64,000 bases of DNA from Polytrichum commune (lineage: Eukaryota; Streptophyta; Polytrichopsida; Polytrichales; Polytrichaceae), in assembly GCA_950295325.1 (NCBI GenBank), contig OX485804.1, forward strand, positions 33,978,001 to 34,042,000. Direction: 5' to 3'. Every line of letters starts with the position of its first letter. Position 1 is the first letter of the stretch. The notes under the pieces were generated by a model. It was not told the origin of the DNA, did no database searches, and saw nothing but the letters and a program-made list of their open reading frames with translations. The translations under genes were made by a program, and so were the position numbers. Below, piece after piece: positions 24,584 through 37,014 of this stretch.

Positions 24584-24880
24584 TCAATAAGCTATGAGAA
24601 TGACAACAAGGGCCACTTTTGCCAGCCAAGCTGGAAAGAGTAAACTTGCCCTGCTGGCATTGTCGCGAACGGTAACATTATAGGGCCTCTGCCCACCCGC
24701 CCTGCCCGCCTGCCCGGGCCCAATTCTCATAAAGCTTTGTGATGACGTTGTTTTAAATTCATTCCTCCCAAATCCTCATGACTCGCTGGCTGCCACCTGT
24801 CTCGACTGTCAAGGAGAAGGTCCAGATCCGCATGCAACATCTGGATCATGAGCTTGCTGAGATTGGTGCTGCTTATTATT

Positions 24881-25455
24881 TAAGGGCCGGTTTTACACCA
24901 TGGACCATGAAGTCGGACCATGGAAGATGGCCTTTTCCCATGGTCCGACTTCTTAACAAATTAATTTACAAAGTCTTTGGGCCCCTCACTAGTTGTAAAC
25001 CGAATGTGGACCAAGAGGAATGATCATGCACCAAAGAGTGAATGGCCTGATTTTTAAATAAGCCATGTTCAAAAAGGGCAGTTTTGAAAAAGAAAAAAAG
25101 AAAAAAAAATCAAGTTTGACCATTCTCTTGTCTTCTCTTGTCTTCGTCTTCTCTTCCTTCCTAAAACTATATATATATATATATATATATATAACAACAT
25201 TTCTTTGCCATGGGTTCTTGCCTTTTTCTACCAAAGCACCGTTTTGGCCTCTCCTACCGCAAAACCCGTTGGACCATGTCAGTGGATACATGTACACCTT
25301 AAAGTATGTCTTCTGGGGACCTCAAACTTCATGGTCACTTTGATATTTTTTCCTTGGTTTGAACCGAAGTGGTCCTGGGACGAGTTCAATAGCCAATCAC
25401 AGATTTTATAGGGCCTTGGGACGACTTCATGGTCCATGATGTAAACAACCCCTTA
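24881..25455. mobile_element. 575-bp hairpin-rich MITE
   Basis: The left end TAAGGGCCGGTTTTACACC leads into ATGGACCATGAAGTC. The right end is GACTTCATGGTCCAT then GATGTAAACAACCCCTTA. These pair as imperfect TIRs of over 30 bp. An inner perfect hairpin (GAAGTCGGACCATGG...CCATGGTCCGACTTC, about 24909-24953) sits just inside the left end. An (AT)13 tract lies at 25168-25193. TAAGGG ends suggest a hAT-type element, but I see no clear 8-bp duplication. Confidence 0.65.
25168..25193. repeat. (TA)13 microsatellite
   Basis: Uninterrupted TA dinucleotides inside the MITE at 24881-25455. Confidence 0.9.
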
Positions 25456-25980
25456 GTAACCTCTAACGGCAAAGATAGTGGTTGGAAGTGCTTTTCAACA
25501 ATATTTTGTTGAAGGTCAACTTAAGAAATTGTAATTTTTGGGTCACTTTGTAACATTATTCAACTGCTATCAGCCGTTCCGTTCTGATACTATTCAATGA
25601 TGGTGCTTTAGCCAAATCTCACTTTGTTTTTCAAGCTAAAGTTACAAGCATCCGTAAGGTATAATTCTAGCACTTTACATGACATAATCATGGTCACCTC
25701 AACATGGTCACTTAGCTAAATAATGTGATGTTGCACATGGTCATGACATTACTTAGTAGCAAACCACTTTATTACGGGGTTGGGAATTTTGCAAGCATAA
25801 TGTTCCTTTTATGTTGGGTCGTCTCACAAAATGAATACTACTCAGCCCAAATTCGATTCATTTTGCACCACTGTCGTGTAAACTAAGATCGTTAAACACA
25901 ACAGATCGAGTGTCGTCATCAACATCAATTAGCAAAATAAACATAGCAAACTAATATGCTAAACAACCACCTCTTCAAGA

Positions 25981-26012
<32 letters not shown>

Positions 26013-28120
26013 GAAAGAAAAGGGAAGGGGCTTACCTGGGGCTTGGCTGGCGCCGCCCGCCCGGCTTGCAAAGCAGGAGCTCCAGGAGGGTCCGGTGAGC
26101 TCCGGATCCGTCCGGAGCTCAACAAAAATAAAAAACAAATCGGATTTGAACTAAGAAAAAAAATTAAAACTAAAACTAAATCGGATTTGATTAAAAAAAT
26201 TAAACTTTGCTTCCACAATTTGCAAGCAAGAAAGATGTGACTTGAGATTCCATTTGGTCTCAAGATTCAACCATCAACAATTCAAGAAAACACAAAGAGA
26301 CACCAAAAGAGAAATGCGGAGATTTCTCTCAAAATCTTCTTGAGGGTTGCAAGGAATTGCAAACTAAGCTTTCATACACTTGTATCACTCATTTGCTCTT
26401 ACTACTGGGCCATTCTAGCTCCGAAATACAACCAAAAATGAAAAATAAGCCCATTGTTGTCAAGTATAAGGGTTTCTCTCTCCAAGCTCAAGAAACTAAG
26501 AAGTCTCCTTACAAAGCTTAAGAAACTCTAAAATTCACACACAAGAGTCAAGCTATCTCTCACTCCACGAAGGGAGAATCCAAGAGTGCAAGTGATGGAG
26601 AAGGAATGCAAAGGCTTTACTCATGATCTACTACACCATAGCCATAAGATAGCAACAAGAACTCTCTCTCTCTCTCAAAACACACTCACAAGACTTGACT
26701 TGACAACAATGGCAAGTCAAGATGCCTTCCTCTCCACATAACCCCAATCCTATGTGGATTTCATCCATGGAGTGGATGAACAACTAACTAGGACTCCCAA
26801 TGGAGTCCATAATCCATCTAAACACACATGGACTCCTAATGGAGTCCATTTACTCCTAATTTGACGTGACTTAGCCCCCGATGTCGCCTCACGTGACACC
26901 ACTAAAAGGACAATTTGCCGGCTATAAAGTTATCTTTTCCCGCCACAATTTGTTGTAATTGGTTGGTGACCTAAGTGGGCGTTGCCAAGGGGCCCATGTG
27001 GGTGGCTTGCTTGCTACAAGTATGAGGGTCATGAATCAATGCGGCTTGGAATCACTAAGAGTTCACCATCCTCTCACTATGCAAACACCATTTAGAAAGG
27101 GTGTATTCATGAGAGGTTGAGTAATGTTATGGAACCATGTTAGGTCACCTCATTGCTAATTTTCAGCCTCCCTTTTTCTTTGTAAATAAAAGAGATGCCA
27201 TGTTTCATGGGGACCTTGCAACAACACTAAGACTGACACCGTCGTTTTTTGGGCAATCACATGTTATTTATGGTCCTTGGCCATATTCTTCTCTTGCCTA
27301 GGGTGAGGGAGCATGAGGCTTAGGAATGTTATGGTAAGTGGGCCTTAAACAAACATTTTAAGCTCTGCACCCACTTCTCGTACAATATGAAACATCCGAC
27401 TAATGCAAGGATTAACCAATTCAAATTATGCCCAAAGCCAATTTCCCAATGTATTCTAGACCTCATATGAATATCTAACTCATTAACAAAGTGAAGATTC
27501 TTTTTCTTGCGTAATGATCATATACGTCCCCTCAATTATGTTGACTATTGAACCTAGCATGGTTAACAACTTTTGAACATGTGATCCAATCACATTCAAA
27601 TACAAACCTTTCTAGTGTCCGCTCTCATATCCACACTAACCATACACTACTCAATATAGGTGTCCATTTAAGATGAGTAACCGAAGTAGGCCCGCTTACC
27701 CTAGTAAAGTTCTACACTCTCTCAAACAAAGAGATTGACAATATGTATTAGTACATATTCTTTATGGAAGGTGAAGTAGATGATGGTATCCTTCAATTCT
27801 ACTTCCATTTCATTTTGCTACAAAAAAAACATCATATGAAGATAGTCACTTCAAGGTAGTTTTGGCTTTTTCCAACCAAGTTATTAGAATCGTACTTTCA
27901 ACCCATTAAATTAAAGCTTAAAGCGGTTCTGATTTACCTTGGAATTGTAGTTAAATCTCTAATGAAAAAACTGCTTCTTAAATGTTTTGGCAGATATCAA
28001 TGACAATGATCCCTAGTCCAACTATATGGATATAGTCTAAAATTTACGCTATAGAATTCACGCATAGAATGTGCCAAGAGACTCATAAGATGGCAATGAT
28101 CCTAAAAGTAAGTTATTATA
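25456..28120. other. Gene-poor stretch with T24 tract and GC-rich patch
   Basis: Nothing I can call a gene. T24 at 25981-26004 is followed by a GC-rich patch at about 26040-26130 (GGCGCCGCCCGCCCGG, CCGGATCCGTCCGG) with a style like the CCGGAT-rich element at 14.4-18.9 kb, perhaps a small remnant. 26240-26900 is CA/CT-rich and LTR-like without ends. Confidence 0.4.
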
Positions 28121-28387
28121 TATCAATCAATAAATAAATAACCAATGTCGGGCAATCCGCTGTGAATTTGAGCCTGTTGGCCCTACCCTGTTCAAGAATC
28201 CTCTTGGTGCAGGGTGGGGTTTATTACCCTACCTTGCGGTGGGTGGGCTCTTGGCATCCTACTTAACTAGTTAGTTTTTTTTCAAGTAAAGAGAAGATTT
28301 CATAGCAGGAATCGAACCGCTAACCACTCCAGTTGGAAATGGGCACCTCTTCACTATCACCCGGTACTTTAGGGTCATCTTGGACCG
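28121..28387 (-). mobile_element. tRNA-derived SINE, copy 1
   Basis: On the minus strand an A-box-like GATAGTGAAGAGG (about 28350) is followed by a perfect B box GGTTCGATTCC (28318-28308). Then comes a tRNA-unrelated body and a tail GGTTATTTATTTATTG. It is collinear with the copy at 49007-49262. RNA polymerase III would transcribe such an element. There is no anticodon arm of a working tRNA. Confidence 0.75.
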
Positions 28388-29240
28388 TTATTATATATCA
28401 CATCCTCATTTGCATGATGTGAAACATACCGTCACCATCAAATATCCAACCCTTTATTGCCTGATCCAATTTTCATATGTTCAACCATATCTTGTACCCT
28501 CAAGATGATAGTAGATTGAATGTTCTATTTGATGTCATGGAGATAACTTTTCGCTGAAAAATATTCCCTTTCACAAATTTTAAGTACAAGAATCTTTAAA
28601 ACACCAAGAAGTAGATAATTAGGTAGTTGAATGGTCCATTCAATTAGTTTGGGCCATCAAAATATTCCCTACAATAATGCCCCTCAGTCGCACATGATAT
28701 ACAACCCTCCCAAAGGAATCAACCTTCCCCTCCCCCCCCCCCCCTCAAATTTGGATGAACACGTCTTATTTTTCAACGAATATGTCACATTTGAATGCAA
28801 GTGTGTAATATCATCAACACATGGCTTCATCACTCCAACCATTGTCACCATTTTGACTTTCATAGAAAATTTGAGAAAAAGAGGGAGGTCCAATATAGTT
28901 GTTGATGTGGATGAAACAAACTTTAACCCATGCAAGCAATCAAATTGGAACATTGCAAGTTGCAATCTATGCACATAGCACATAACATTATTCAATTGTA
29001 TGCTTGTGTTCCATTCTATATTTAGCATCTAACATGGGCCTCCACTATCTTACCTTCATGGAAAGAAATTTAGAAATCAGGACGAAATTGACGTCAATAC
29101 GAATAATGAATAGTGTCAATTTCAACAGTGTTGGTATTTTCAATGACATTTTTTCTACTAACAATATTTCAAAGAATTATATTGGATGAACCATGTTTCC
29201 TACGAATATTCCTGGGATGAACGGTAATTCTTACACATAG

Positions 29241-29491
29241 TGGGCTGGGGATTCGTGGCACTCACTTAAAATCATCCATCCAAGATATCGTGGATGAAGT
29301 GGCTCCAATAAAAAAAAGCCCCCCTATGGGGTTGAGGGCCGATTCATTCGAATGTGACGTCACTAGACTAATTCGGGGCCTTTGACTCTATTTCCGGAAT
29401 CAAATTGCCCAAAAATAGCCATTTAGATGATTCCTGTGTTTTTTTCATCTGCACGGATGATTTTAAGTGAGTGCCACGAATCCCCGGCCCA
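29241..29491. mobile_element. 251-bp MITE with 36-bp TIRs and CATAG duplication
   Basis: The left end TGGGCTGGGGATTCGTGGCA continues CTCACTTAAAATCATCC; the right end is its reverse complement with one mismatch. CATAG flanks both ends (29236-29240 and 29492-29496). The interior is non-coding with runs A8 and C6. Near-identical TIRs suggest recent insertion. Confidence 0.88.
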
Positions 29492-29496
29492 CATAG

Positions 29497-30850
29497 TGCT
29501 GGGAGTACGAGTCCATCCAAATTTCCAAGTTCAGCCTGATTGTATGAATAAGAAAAGAACATTCCCCAATTCGTTCGAGAGGACCCACAAAATATAATTG
29601 ACATATTCCAAGATCATGGAACCGACCCACATGGCTCAATAACGTTATGAATGCAGCATGGCAAATGTAAAATGTTAAGGAGTACTTTGTACTATGAGGC
29701 ATTTACTATGAGGCAGATGAATCTTGGGAAGCAATTGAATGCCAAAGCTCTTCATGGAGAAAGCTAAGTCCCAATGGGGGATTTGAATGGAGGGGGTTAC
29801 ATGTTCCTTTCGGTCAATGAATGCCGTCCGCATCGGCTCCTAAGCTTTATTGGATGAAGTGCGATGGAGATGATAAGATAGGAGGACATCATGGGATCCA
29901 AAAGAAAGGGGGGGGGGGGGGGTCAATTTCACCGCCCTTACTTAAATGACTAACTTACAAGTCCGAAAGGGAAGCCAGAGGATGTGGACTTCAATGGATG
30001 TTGAGGACTTGAAGATGCCCATAAGGAAGATGGGTCTAGAGTGACACGTTTTCTTAATCGGACCCCTATATTTGAAGGGCACGTGGTTCAGTGAGAATCA
30101 AAGAGCAAACATCATAAGGACACATGTTTAAAAGAGATGGACTGCGTCTTCAAATCTTGATAGCTACTCTGCACTCAAAAGTGAACACAGTTGGGAGGAC
30201 CTATGGATCATATCAAGAAATCAACAAACATGCACTTTTGATAACCATAATTAGATCAGGAAATGGTAGCATATTAAAAATTATTACATATCAAAATTTT
30301 GGATTTTCGCATTTGTAGCATGTGCGTGCACAAAGAGGGCATTGATTGTGACTATGATTTACAAATCATACATGGAGTCTTGGTGTTCATTTCCTCGGCA
30401 AAGTAGATATATTATGGGTATATCAAGCCTATGAAACATTGGACCCATTTGAGAATGCACAACAAGAGTGTACATATATAGAAAATTATAGAAAGTTAAG
30501 TAGGACTTAAGTTGGAGATAGTCATCCAATTTTATTATATTCTTCATCTAGTCTATGGATAGTTCATCCACCATCATCGTCCGTAAACAAGTCATCCACA
30601 TCATCCGCAAAAGCAAAGCAAAAGGTGGATGGATGCAAGAGGGCTTTTGTGGATACGAATACATCGAAAAATGGGCTTGCTCTAACAAATACTTGGCGTC
30701 CCTACTTGTTCTACACAAAATGCCATTCCGGGGTCTATTCCAAAAATCCAAACCTAATCACATACCACTCATAATATAGGAGTCCAAATTAATACTATGT
30801 TGGATTTAGGCATGTTTGCCATAGCACCTAACCTTAAGAGTCTCTCCAAG
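29497..30850. other. Unassigned stretch with G14 tract
   Basis: No supported gene. It includes a G14 tract near 29909-29922 and the first copy of a diverged 235-bp repeat at 30029-30261. Opposed short frames near 30550-30780 lack motifs. Confidence 0.4.
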
Positions 30851-31209
30851 ACTCCTACTACGGGGGTACTACGCTCCTCTAGATAGAAAGAGAGCGTGCA
30901 CAAGGGGCTCAATAATGTTTGGACTTGATGAAGAGTATACTACCAAAGTGCCTAATCTTCATACTAAGGTAGATGGGTCTTAAGTGGCTCATTTTCTTGA
31001 TCGGCCCTTTTTTTTTTTTATCACTATTTGGTTCGGTGAGGATCAAAGAGGAAACATCATAAAGACACATGTATGAAAGAGATTGGATTACATCTTCAGA
31101 TATTAATAACTACTCTACATTCAATAATGAACACAATTGGGAGGACTTATGTATCCAATTAAGAAATCAACAAACATGCAATACTGATAACCATAACTAA
31201 ATCAAGGAA
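30029..31209. repeat. Diverged 235-bp direct repeat, about 945 bp apart
   Basis: 30029-30261 and 30972-31209 share GATGGGTCT, TTTTCTTRATCGG, CATCATAARGACACATGT, TTGGGAGGAC, TCAACAAACATGCA and TGATAACCATAA in order. A partial third copy is at about 48745-48840. Confidence 0.75.
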
Positions 31210-32446
31210 GGTCCGATTTTCAATCCGTTTTTTTGGCAGATGTTTCATTATAGTAGAATTGCTAAAGCGGCAAGTGTTTTGTTGTGTGAGTGTAAGACCA
31301 TGAAAAATGAACCAAATAACACCCACATACCTTACATAGGTGTCGTCTTATCTAGGCGATTGTGATGGAGATTATGTATGGGTACCCCGAAGATGCGTCT
31401 CACTATGTGTAACTCATTTTATGTGTGCTAGAAATTCCGATTTGAAATTTTGTATGCAGTTGCAACCATGCCATCTATAACAACATCTACATTTTGTATG
31501 TTAATTTTTAATTTTTCTTATCCAAAGGGTGTTTTCTAAAATCAAACTATATCAAGAGGGAATGCCCATATCAGACCATTGATTTACACTTTATCAATAA
31601 AAACCAAAGTTTACTTAAATTATATTCATAGATAAATAAAATTTGCAAGGGGAAATTGTGGGGAATTTTTTGTTGAAGTCTACTTTTATAATAAAATAAA
31701 ATAATCATATCTTAGATTTGAAACCGCCCAGGGAGGACAATATTATGCTCCGAGTATGCTCCTCTAGATAAAAGAGAGCACACACCAAGGGCATAGTAAT
31801 CTTATGGGCTTATTTAGGAGTGTACTACACCGTTTATGGCATTTAGTGTCACATGCATAATAGTTACACTTACCCTATTTTGAGGCGTATGCTAGGTAAC
31901 ATTAATGATCAACAACTTCACCATTAGTGTCACCTCATGACACTTGGATTCAAGTACGCTGACTAATATCTCGACATGAACTCTATGTTCAATAATGTGA
32001 TGAGGTGTATGCCTATGTACACAATGGCCTACAAGTTGACTGAAGTGTACACAAATGACACTTGATATTAGTATACTCAAGAATATCTTCTTGTTGCATA
32101 CTAAAATGTAAGCACACAACACTTGCCATTAATATTCTCAATATAACATCTTCCCTTTGCATACTAGGACAGAAAACTATCATCTTGAGTAGCATCATGT
32201 GCTAAACTAAATGTCACAAATGTAAACTATTCTTCACTTTACAAGGTTACTTATGTTGACGAATAAATATCATATTGGCAATTAGTGAAGGTGGTATTTT
32301 GAAACCTCTAGGCATCTAATTTAGGCCCTTCGCAAGTAGTGTACATGGCACTAAATACCAAAACCGGTGTAGTATGCTCCTCTAATAGAAAAAGAATGCG
32401 CACTAGGGGCTTAGTAATGTTGTGGGTTTGCTTAGGAGTATACTAC
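30866..32446. mobile_element. Three 80-90-bp foldback elements
   Basis: Copies at about 30866-30953, 31751-31828 and 32369-32446 begin GTAGTATGCTCCTCTA (or a variant) and end AGGAGTATACTAC, 13-bp inverted ends. Between them are AGAGNGYRCAC, AGGGGCT and AGTAATGTT. They are too short to code and behave like tiny MITEs or hairpin repeats. Confidence 0.7.
31210..32368. other. Unassigned stretch
   Basis: No supported gene apart from the second foldback copy. A set of TGTACAC/ACACTTG phrases around 31900-32200 repeats loosely and gives rise to short minus frames. Confidence 0.4.
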
Positions 32447-32769
32447 CTAAGGATAAGTGCTAGTCTAGATAGTGGTCGCGCATTGATCGCGGCTGCGGAG
32501 GAAGCCGGCACGCTTCAAGCTCGATTGAGTAAGTTAAGCGATCGGCGATGGAGATCATTTACACTAAGCGAGAGGGCACCAGGCTCGATCGGAGCTGGCC
32601 AGCCAGCGGCCGGAGCTGCGGAAGGAGGGAGGGAACGGACGTTGCAAGGGACAACGGGGAAGGTGGGAGGTAGTTGCGAGCGTCGTTGTGGCGGTGTGCT
32701 CTTCTGCGCTCTACGTGAGCCAAGAAATATAGTATTCAGACTAGCCTCCCGGCAGCCTTCTTCAATTTG

Positions 32770-33620
32770 GCTACACATACTACGCACGAATCACGATTGC
32801 ATATTATTCTACAGCACTCAAGAATAAAAATAAGATCATCACCGTGGCTAGTATTGTCCAAATAACGCAAGTCGCCTCTACGGTGGTCCCACTCATAATA
32901 GAGCGTGTGTAGAGAGCGTTGCCGTACAAGGAGCAGCCGCGGCTTACAAGACTGCTCAGAAGGGGCTGACAAATGGCGAGAAGTGGCCGTGTTTTGGTAA
33001 GTGATCGAATGCCTTTTCCGGCCTCGAGCTAGCAGACACGACGAGGAAAAAATTGTAGGAATGGAATATGGCACCATGAAGCTGGCGTTGCTAGACTTAT
33101 TGTTTACGTGATTCTTCCATCGGCCTCTCGAGTTTAGGACCTTCGGCTCTGGAGGTCAGAGGAGAAAGCAGTAACTACGGAGGAGCCGAGACGAGGTTGC
33201 TCCACGTAGGCGCAGTTAGTGACGCATGCCTCCTACACTTTGACAATCACGAGGGGGTGCTGATTCTAAAGTACTTCAAAAATAAGTTCTCGGCGAATAG
33301 AAAGAAAGTCACCGCTACGGTGGTCCCGCAAAAAGATAGTGTTTCCTTGCCTAACAAGAAGCAGCTGCTGCTTACAAGGCTGCAGAAAGTGGCATAAAGA
33401 ACCTTGAGTGTGGTGCGGCGGTGTTTTGTGTTTGTGCTTGGATATCTCTGCGGGAGCGGACGCGAGGAGGCGAAACGTAGGAATGGATGGCCTCGTGAAG
33501 CTAGCGTGAGAACTGTTGTTTACGTGATTCTTCATCGGCCTCTCGAGGCTAGGATCTTTGTTCAGGCTCCGGAGGTCAGAAGATAAAGAGACGAGGTTGC
33601 CGTACGACCTGCACCCCGAC
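32770..33620. repeat. Two diverged tandem monomers of about 430 bp
   Basis: CTACGGTGGTCCC occurs at 32878 and 33315, and TTGTTTACGTGATTCTTC at 33100 and 33516 (offsets 437 and 416). GGCTTACAAGRCTGC/GCTTACAAGGCTGC, GTAGGAATGGA and CATCGGCCTCTCGAG also keep order. Confidence 0.82.
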
Positions 33621-33886
33621 ACTCAGGAGGGAGTGCTTGTGCAGGCAGTTGAAATACTCTCTGTGAGTTGGAAATCTAATATCTTATGCTGACTTCCGTA
33701 TGTAGAGAACCACATGATCCTAGGGGAACAAAGTCAATGAATGCAAGGAGGAATTTCTAAGTTTGGAGTATTAGCAGGTGGAGGTTGATTTGGTATGGGA
33801 AGGTAACTGCAGTAAGGAGTGCATCCAGTAGTGAGCTGAGGAGGCTACATATCCCTCCTCAGTGACAATCTCTGGGAGTAGGCATT

Positions 33887-34439
33887 TTGTTGCAGACTGT
33901 AGTAATAGAGAAAACCTCGGATCGACTTCGGCTTAAAAGTCCATTTGCAAATCTCTTGCGTTTTCAAAACTACGTGAGAGCTGAGCTTTGTCGACGCATT
34001 CGTTTGAGACGTCCAGGGCAGTTGTTGGATTCGACCTTTAAAAATATACAACGCCGACCTGACCTTCAATTGCACACAGATGGAGGACTATCCGGGACAA
34101 AAGCGTCAGCAGGATATGTTACAGTTCTCCCTTGCATCTTCTTTTGCAGCGGCGATCGTAGTAGGTTGTGCCTTTCATTCACTGAAAGCCGGCTGGTACA
34201 CATACTTGATCGGCCTATTCTGGACATGGTTGATCAATATTGTAGATTGGGATTACTTCCTATGCGAACCTACATCTTGGAGTGAAGGAAAGTATCTCGA
34301 TATCAACGGCTTTTGGGACTTGGAAGTGCGAGACAGAATCACCAGGCAACGATCGCAGATAACTATGAGTGGAGGGCCTCCTAGAATGACAATCAGTGCA
34401 AGAGAATTGCCGGAGCTCGCATTTAAGAGACCGTGGTGA
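33887..34439 (+). pseudogene. Possible RNase H remnant
   Basis: The frame 33887-34285 (132 codons) has a basic stretch then LQLHTDGGLSGTKASAGYV. TDGG-x-ASAG resembles the start of retroelement RNase H domains. The frame shifts near 34130, after which 34080-34439 reads on with Trp/Tyr-rich sequence. No full catalytic set (D, E, D, D) can be traced, so this is a broken copy at best. Confidence 0.35.
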
Positions 34440-35999
34440 TTAGGAAGAGGTTTCAGACTGTATTGATGCTGTGGAGCAGGTCAGACTCTTGCAGAACTAC
34501 ATGCTGTAGTGATGCAACAATTTCGGTACATCGTCACCGAGTTATGAATTCTCGGAGCTGCGCCGCTGGATGGAACATCAATCCGGTTCCAATATAGAAC
34601 GGGGAGGGAGGCGATAGTGCTCTCAGAAACCGCGAGTGCCTAGCCGTGCAGAATAAATGCCCAGCCCTTTTAGACAGTAATCTGTTAGTCGTTGCGGTAG
34701 GGTCCGATGGCTTCAGTGAAGAAAAAGAAAGCAGACAGTGCATGATTCCTCTGTCCACATGTACAATATTGTGGCTTCATAAACAAAGAAATTGTACAAT
34801 GTCTCTTCATCATGAAGAATATAATGAAATTTTGAAAGATTGAACAACATGTATAGTACCTTCACTCCTAGAGTTCATTGTGTGAGAGCTCTTAGCCATT
34901 CATGCTAGGCTTTGATCATTTCTTTCTTAGCAGAGGGCAAAGGTTCAAGCGAGAGCAAAAGCAAGAGTTAAATCATCGACGTAATAGAGTTGTAGTAGAC
35001 TGGGTAGACGACCGTCCAGGGATATAAGATTGATTAAGCATATCATTCTTGCGTACCTATGGAACATGGAACTAGCTGCTGATTGTATCGAACGAGTTGC
35101 TTGTAGCAGAAGCAGGCGAATCTGTTTTGTTTTGGCTCAACAAATAGTGATTCTTATGTTTGTGCATCTGTACGCGCTGAAAGGTCAGTTTAGCTGAAAA
35201 TGTTCTTGGGCGCGTCTGTCCGGCTTCTCTTGGACTTGAAAAGTTGGTAAAGAAAATCTCTGAGAGTGCGTTTGAGGAATCTTGATTATCATATGATACA
35301 AGGAGAATTGCCTTATTGATCTTTTACTACCCTTCGAGAGCCACTTGGTCGCTGCTCTTCAATAATACAATACTAGACCTGGGAATACCATTGTCCTCTT
35401 GCTACTCCAAATTTCTATACTAATGTGCATCTGCCGTGGCACAGGGAAGTTGCGGTTGATGGCCTCATTGCGGGGTACTGGCCATAAAGTTGCAAGCTCA
35501 ATAGCTTGAGGTACTTATTGAGGTCATAACTATTTGGCGTCTGAGATGACGTTTCAGGATCGGAGGATGATTTTCCTAATAGCATAACTATCGTCCTCCT
35601 CCTGCGCCTTGGATGTCCATGATGAGAGGGTCTATTAGAGATGGCGCTCAAATGGATGTATCCGGTAACCCCCTCTCAGGCCTCCCGGCCTTCGGGGATC
35701 ACCTAGTCCGTGAGTGGCCAGCAAGCGAACTGGAGAATGCTCGGCTCGGCTCTTGGAACTACAATCGTTTGCAGACAGACAGACACTTTGGAAGTACTTG
35801 CTTGTCATCTTCAAGCAATACTAGGGTTTGAACTTTTAGTACCTTCCTGACACAACGACTACCCATGCGCAGTCATTTGGTGTAATCGAGAGGGGGGGAT
35901 GTCCAGTTGTGTACTTTACCCTGCGTATGCCAATTGATCTCGTGCCATTCCATACTGCAGTTTTAACTTCTAGAGGATAACTGAATGTTGTGTACTTTG

Positions 36000-37014
36000 G
36001 CAGCTTTGAAAACTTCGTCAGCTTTTCAATTAGCAGTCACAACCACCGTTACAGGCGCTGCCTTCCGCCCCCTTGACAGTATGATTGGGCATGTGATCAT
36101 TAGCGCAAGCAAGACACAGCTTCCACATGTACAGCTGCTTTAACATTGCCAAGCTATGTCACTGAGACATCTGTATGCTGCTACTTGTGAGTAATACTTC
36201 TAATGACACATCAATCGCATTTCCCCTGCTGTCGATCTACTGTACCAAATCTGCGAGGATGGCTAATGGAGGTGCGTTGTCTCCCTTCCAGCTCTCATAA
36301 TGTTCTCCAACATTAATAGGGTTCACACTGGCCTGATTGTATTCGAAAATTACAACTTCATTCAGGAACTCCAAGGAATGAATGTTTAGAAGATGACAGA
36401 TAACAAGCATCCTGCTCATCACCACCAAGGTTTGTGAATAATTTGGCGATAGAGATCAGGTACACACCTCCACCACAGCCAACTAACAGAATTTACTGCT
36501 CTATGATTGTAGAGAATCTAAAACATCTTGGCTATGTCCCGAACATATGGGGAACTCTACTACAAAATAGCCAGGAAGAGGTCAAACCATACTAAAACTT
36601 TGATAGTGAATTGTTCGCTCTCAAAGTGCCCCAAAACTATACAGTTAGGACATCCTTCAAACTACTTCAATAAAAGTGCTATCAATTTCTTCCCCACCAC
36701 ATAGCAATCATACCCTCCACACTTCAGGTGCAAATGGCACTCAACTTGTTTTAAGAATTGGAATGGCCCAAATCAGGCTTGATACACACATGAGTCTGAG
36801 GTCAGAGGAATGTTTTGAGCTCATGATGATGCTACTCTAGCCAAATGGGACTAGCTGCTTTGATAAAGATGCAACAAAGGTTGAAATCTTGTGCTTATAA
36901 TTACGTTGTGAATATGAAACCTGTTTCTTCTATAAATCACTATGTTAGTAAAAGGTGTTTGAATGTGCTCCTACAGATTAGATGGCGGGAAAAAAATGCT
37001 GGGAAGCTGCCACT
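36000..37014 (-). other. Downstream flank of the helicase gene
   Basis: Presumed 3' untranslated region and flank. I could not pick a convincing polyadenylation site. A 63-codon minus frame at 36428-36237 has no recognisable motif and is not called. Confidence 0.3.

Larger units (their letters stand above)
32447..36000 (+). mobile_element. GC-richer degenerate retroelement, possibly LINE-like
   Basis: Composition differs from the AT-rich flanks. The left part has two diverged tandem monomers (about 430 bp). The middle has a plus frame at 33887-34285 with LHTDGG then ASAGYV, reminiscent of the first strand and Asp of an RNase H domain, followed by other-frame pieces (34080-34439, AGWYTYLIG; then AGQTLAELHAV near 34470). 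Tandem 5' monomers plus an RNase H end would suit a LINE or a retroelement end. No reverse-transcriptase YADD is visible. Class uncertain. Confidence 0.35.

Noticed and set aside
28308-28318. tRNA gene (B box GGTTCGATTCC)
   Set aside because: No acceptor or anticodon stems form a tRNA; a second diverged copy with the same body and a simple tail shows it is a SINE.
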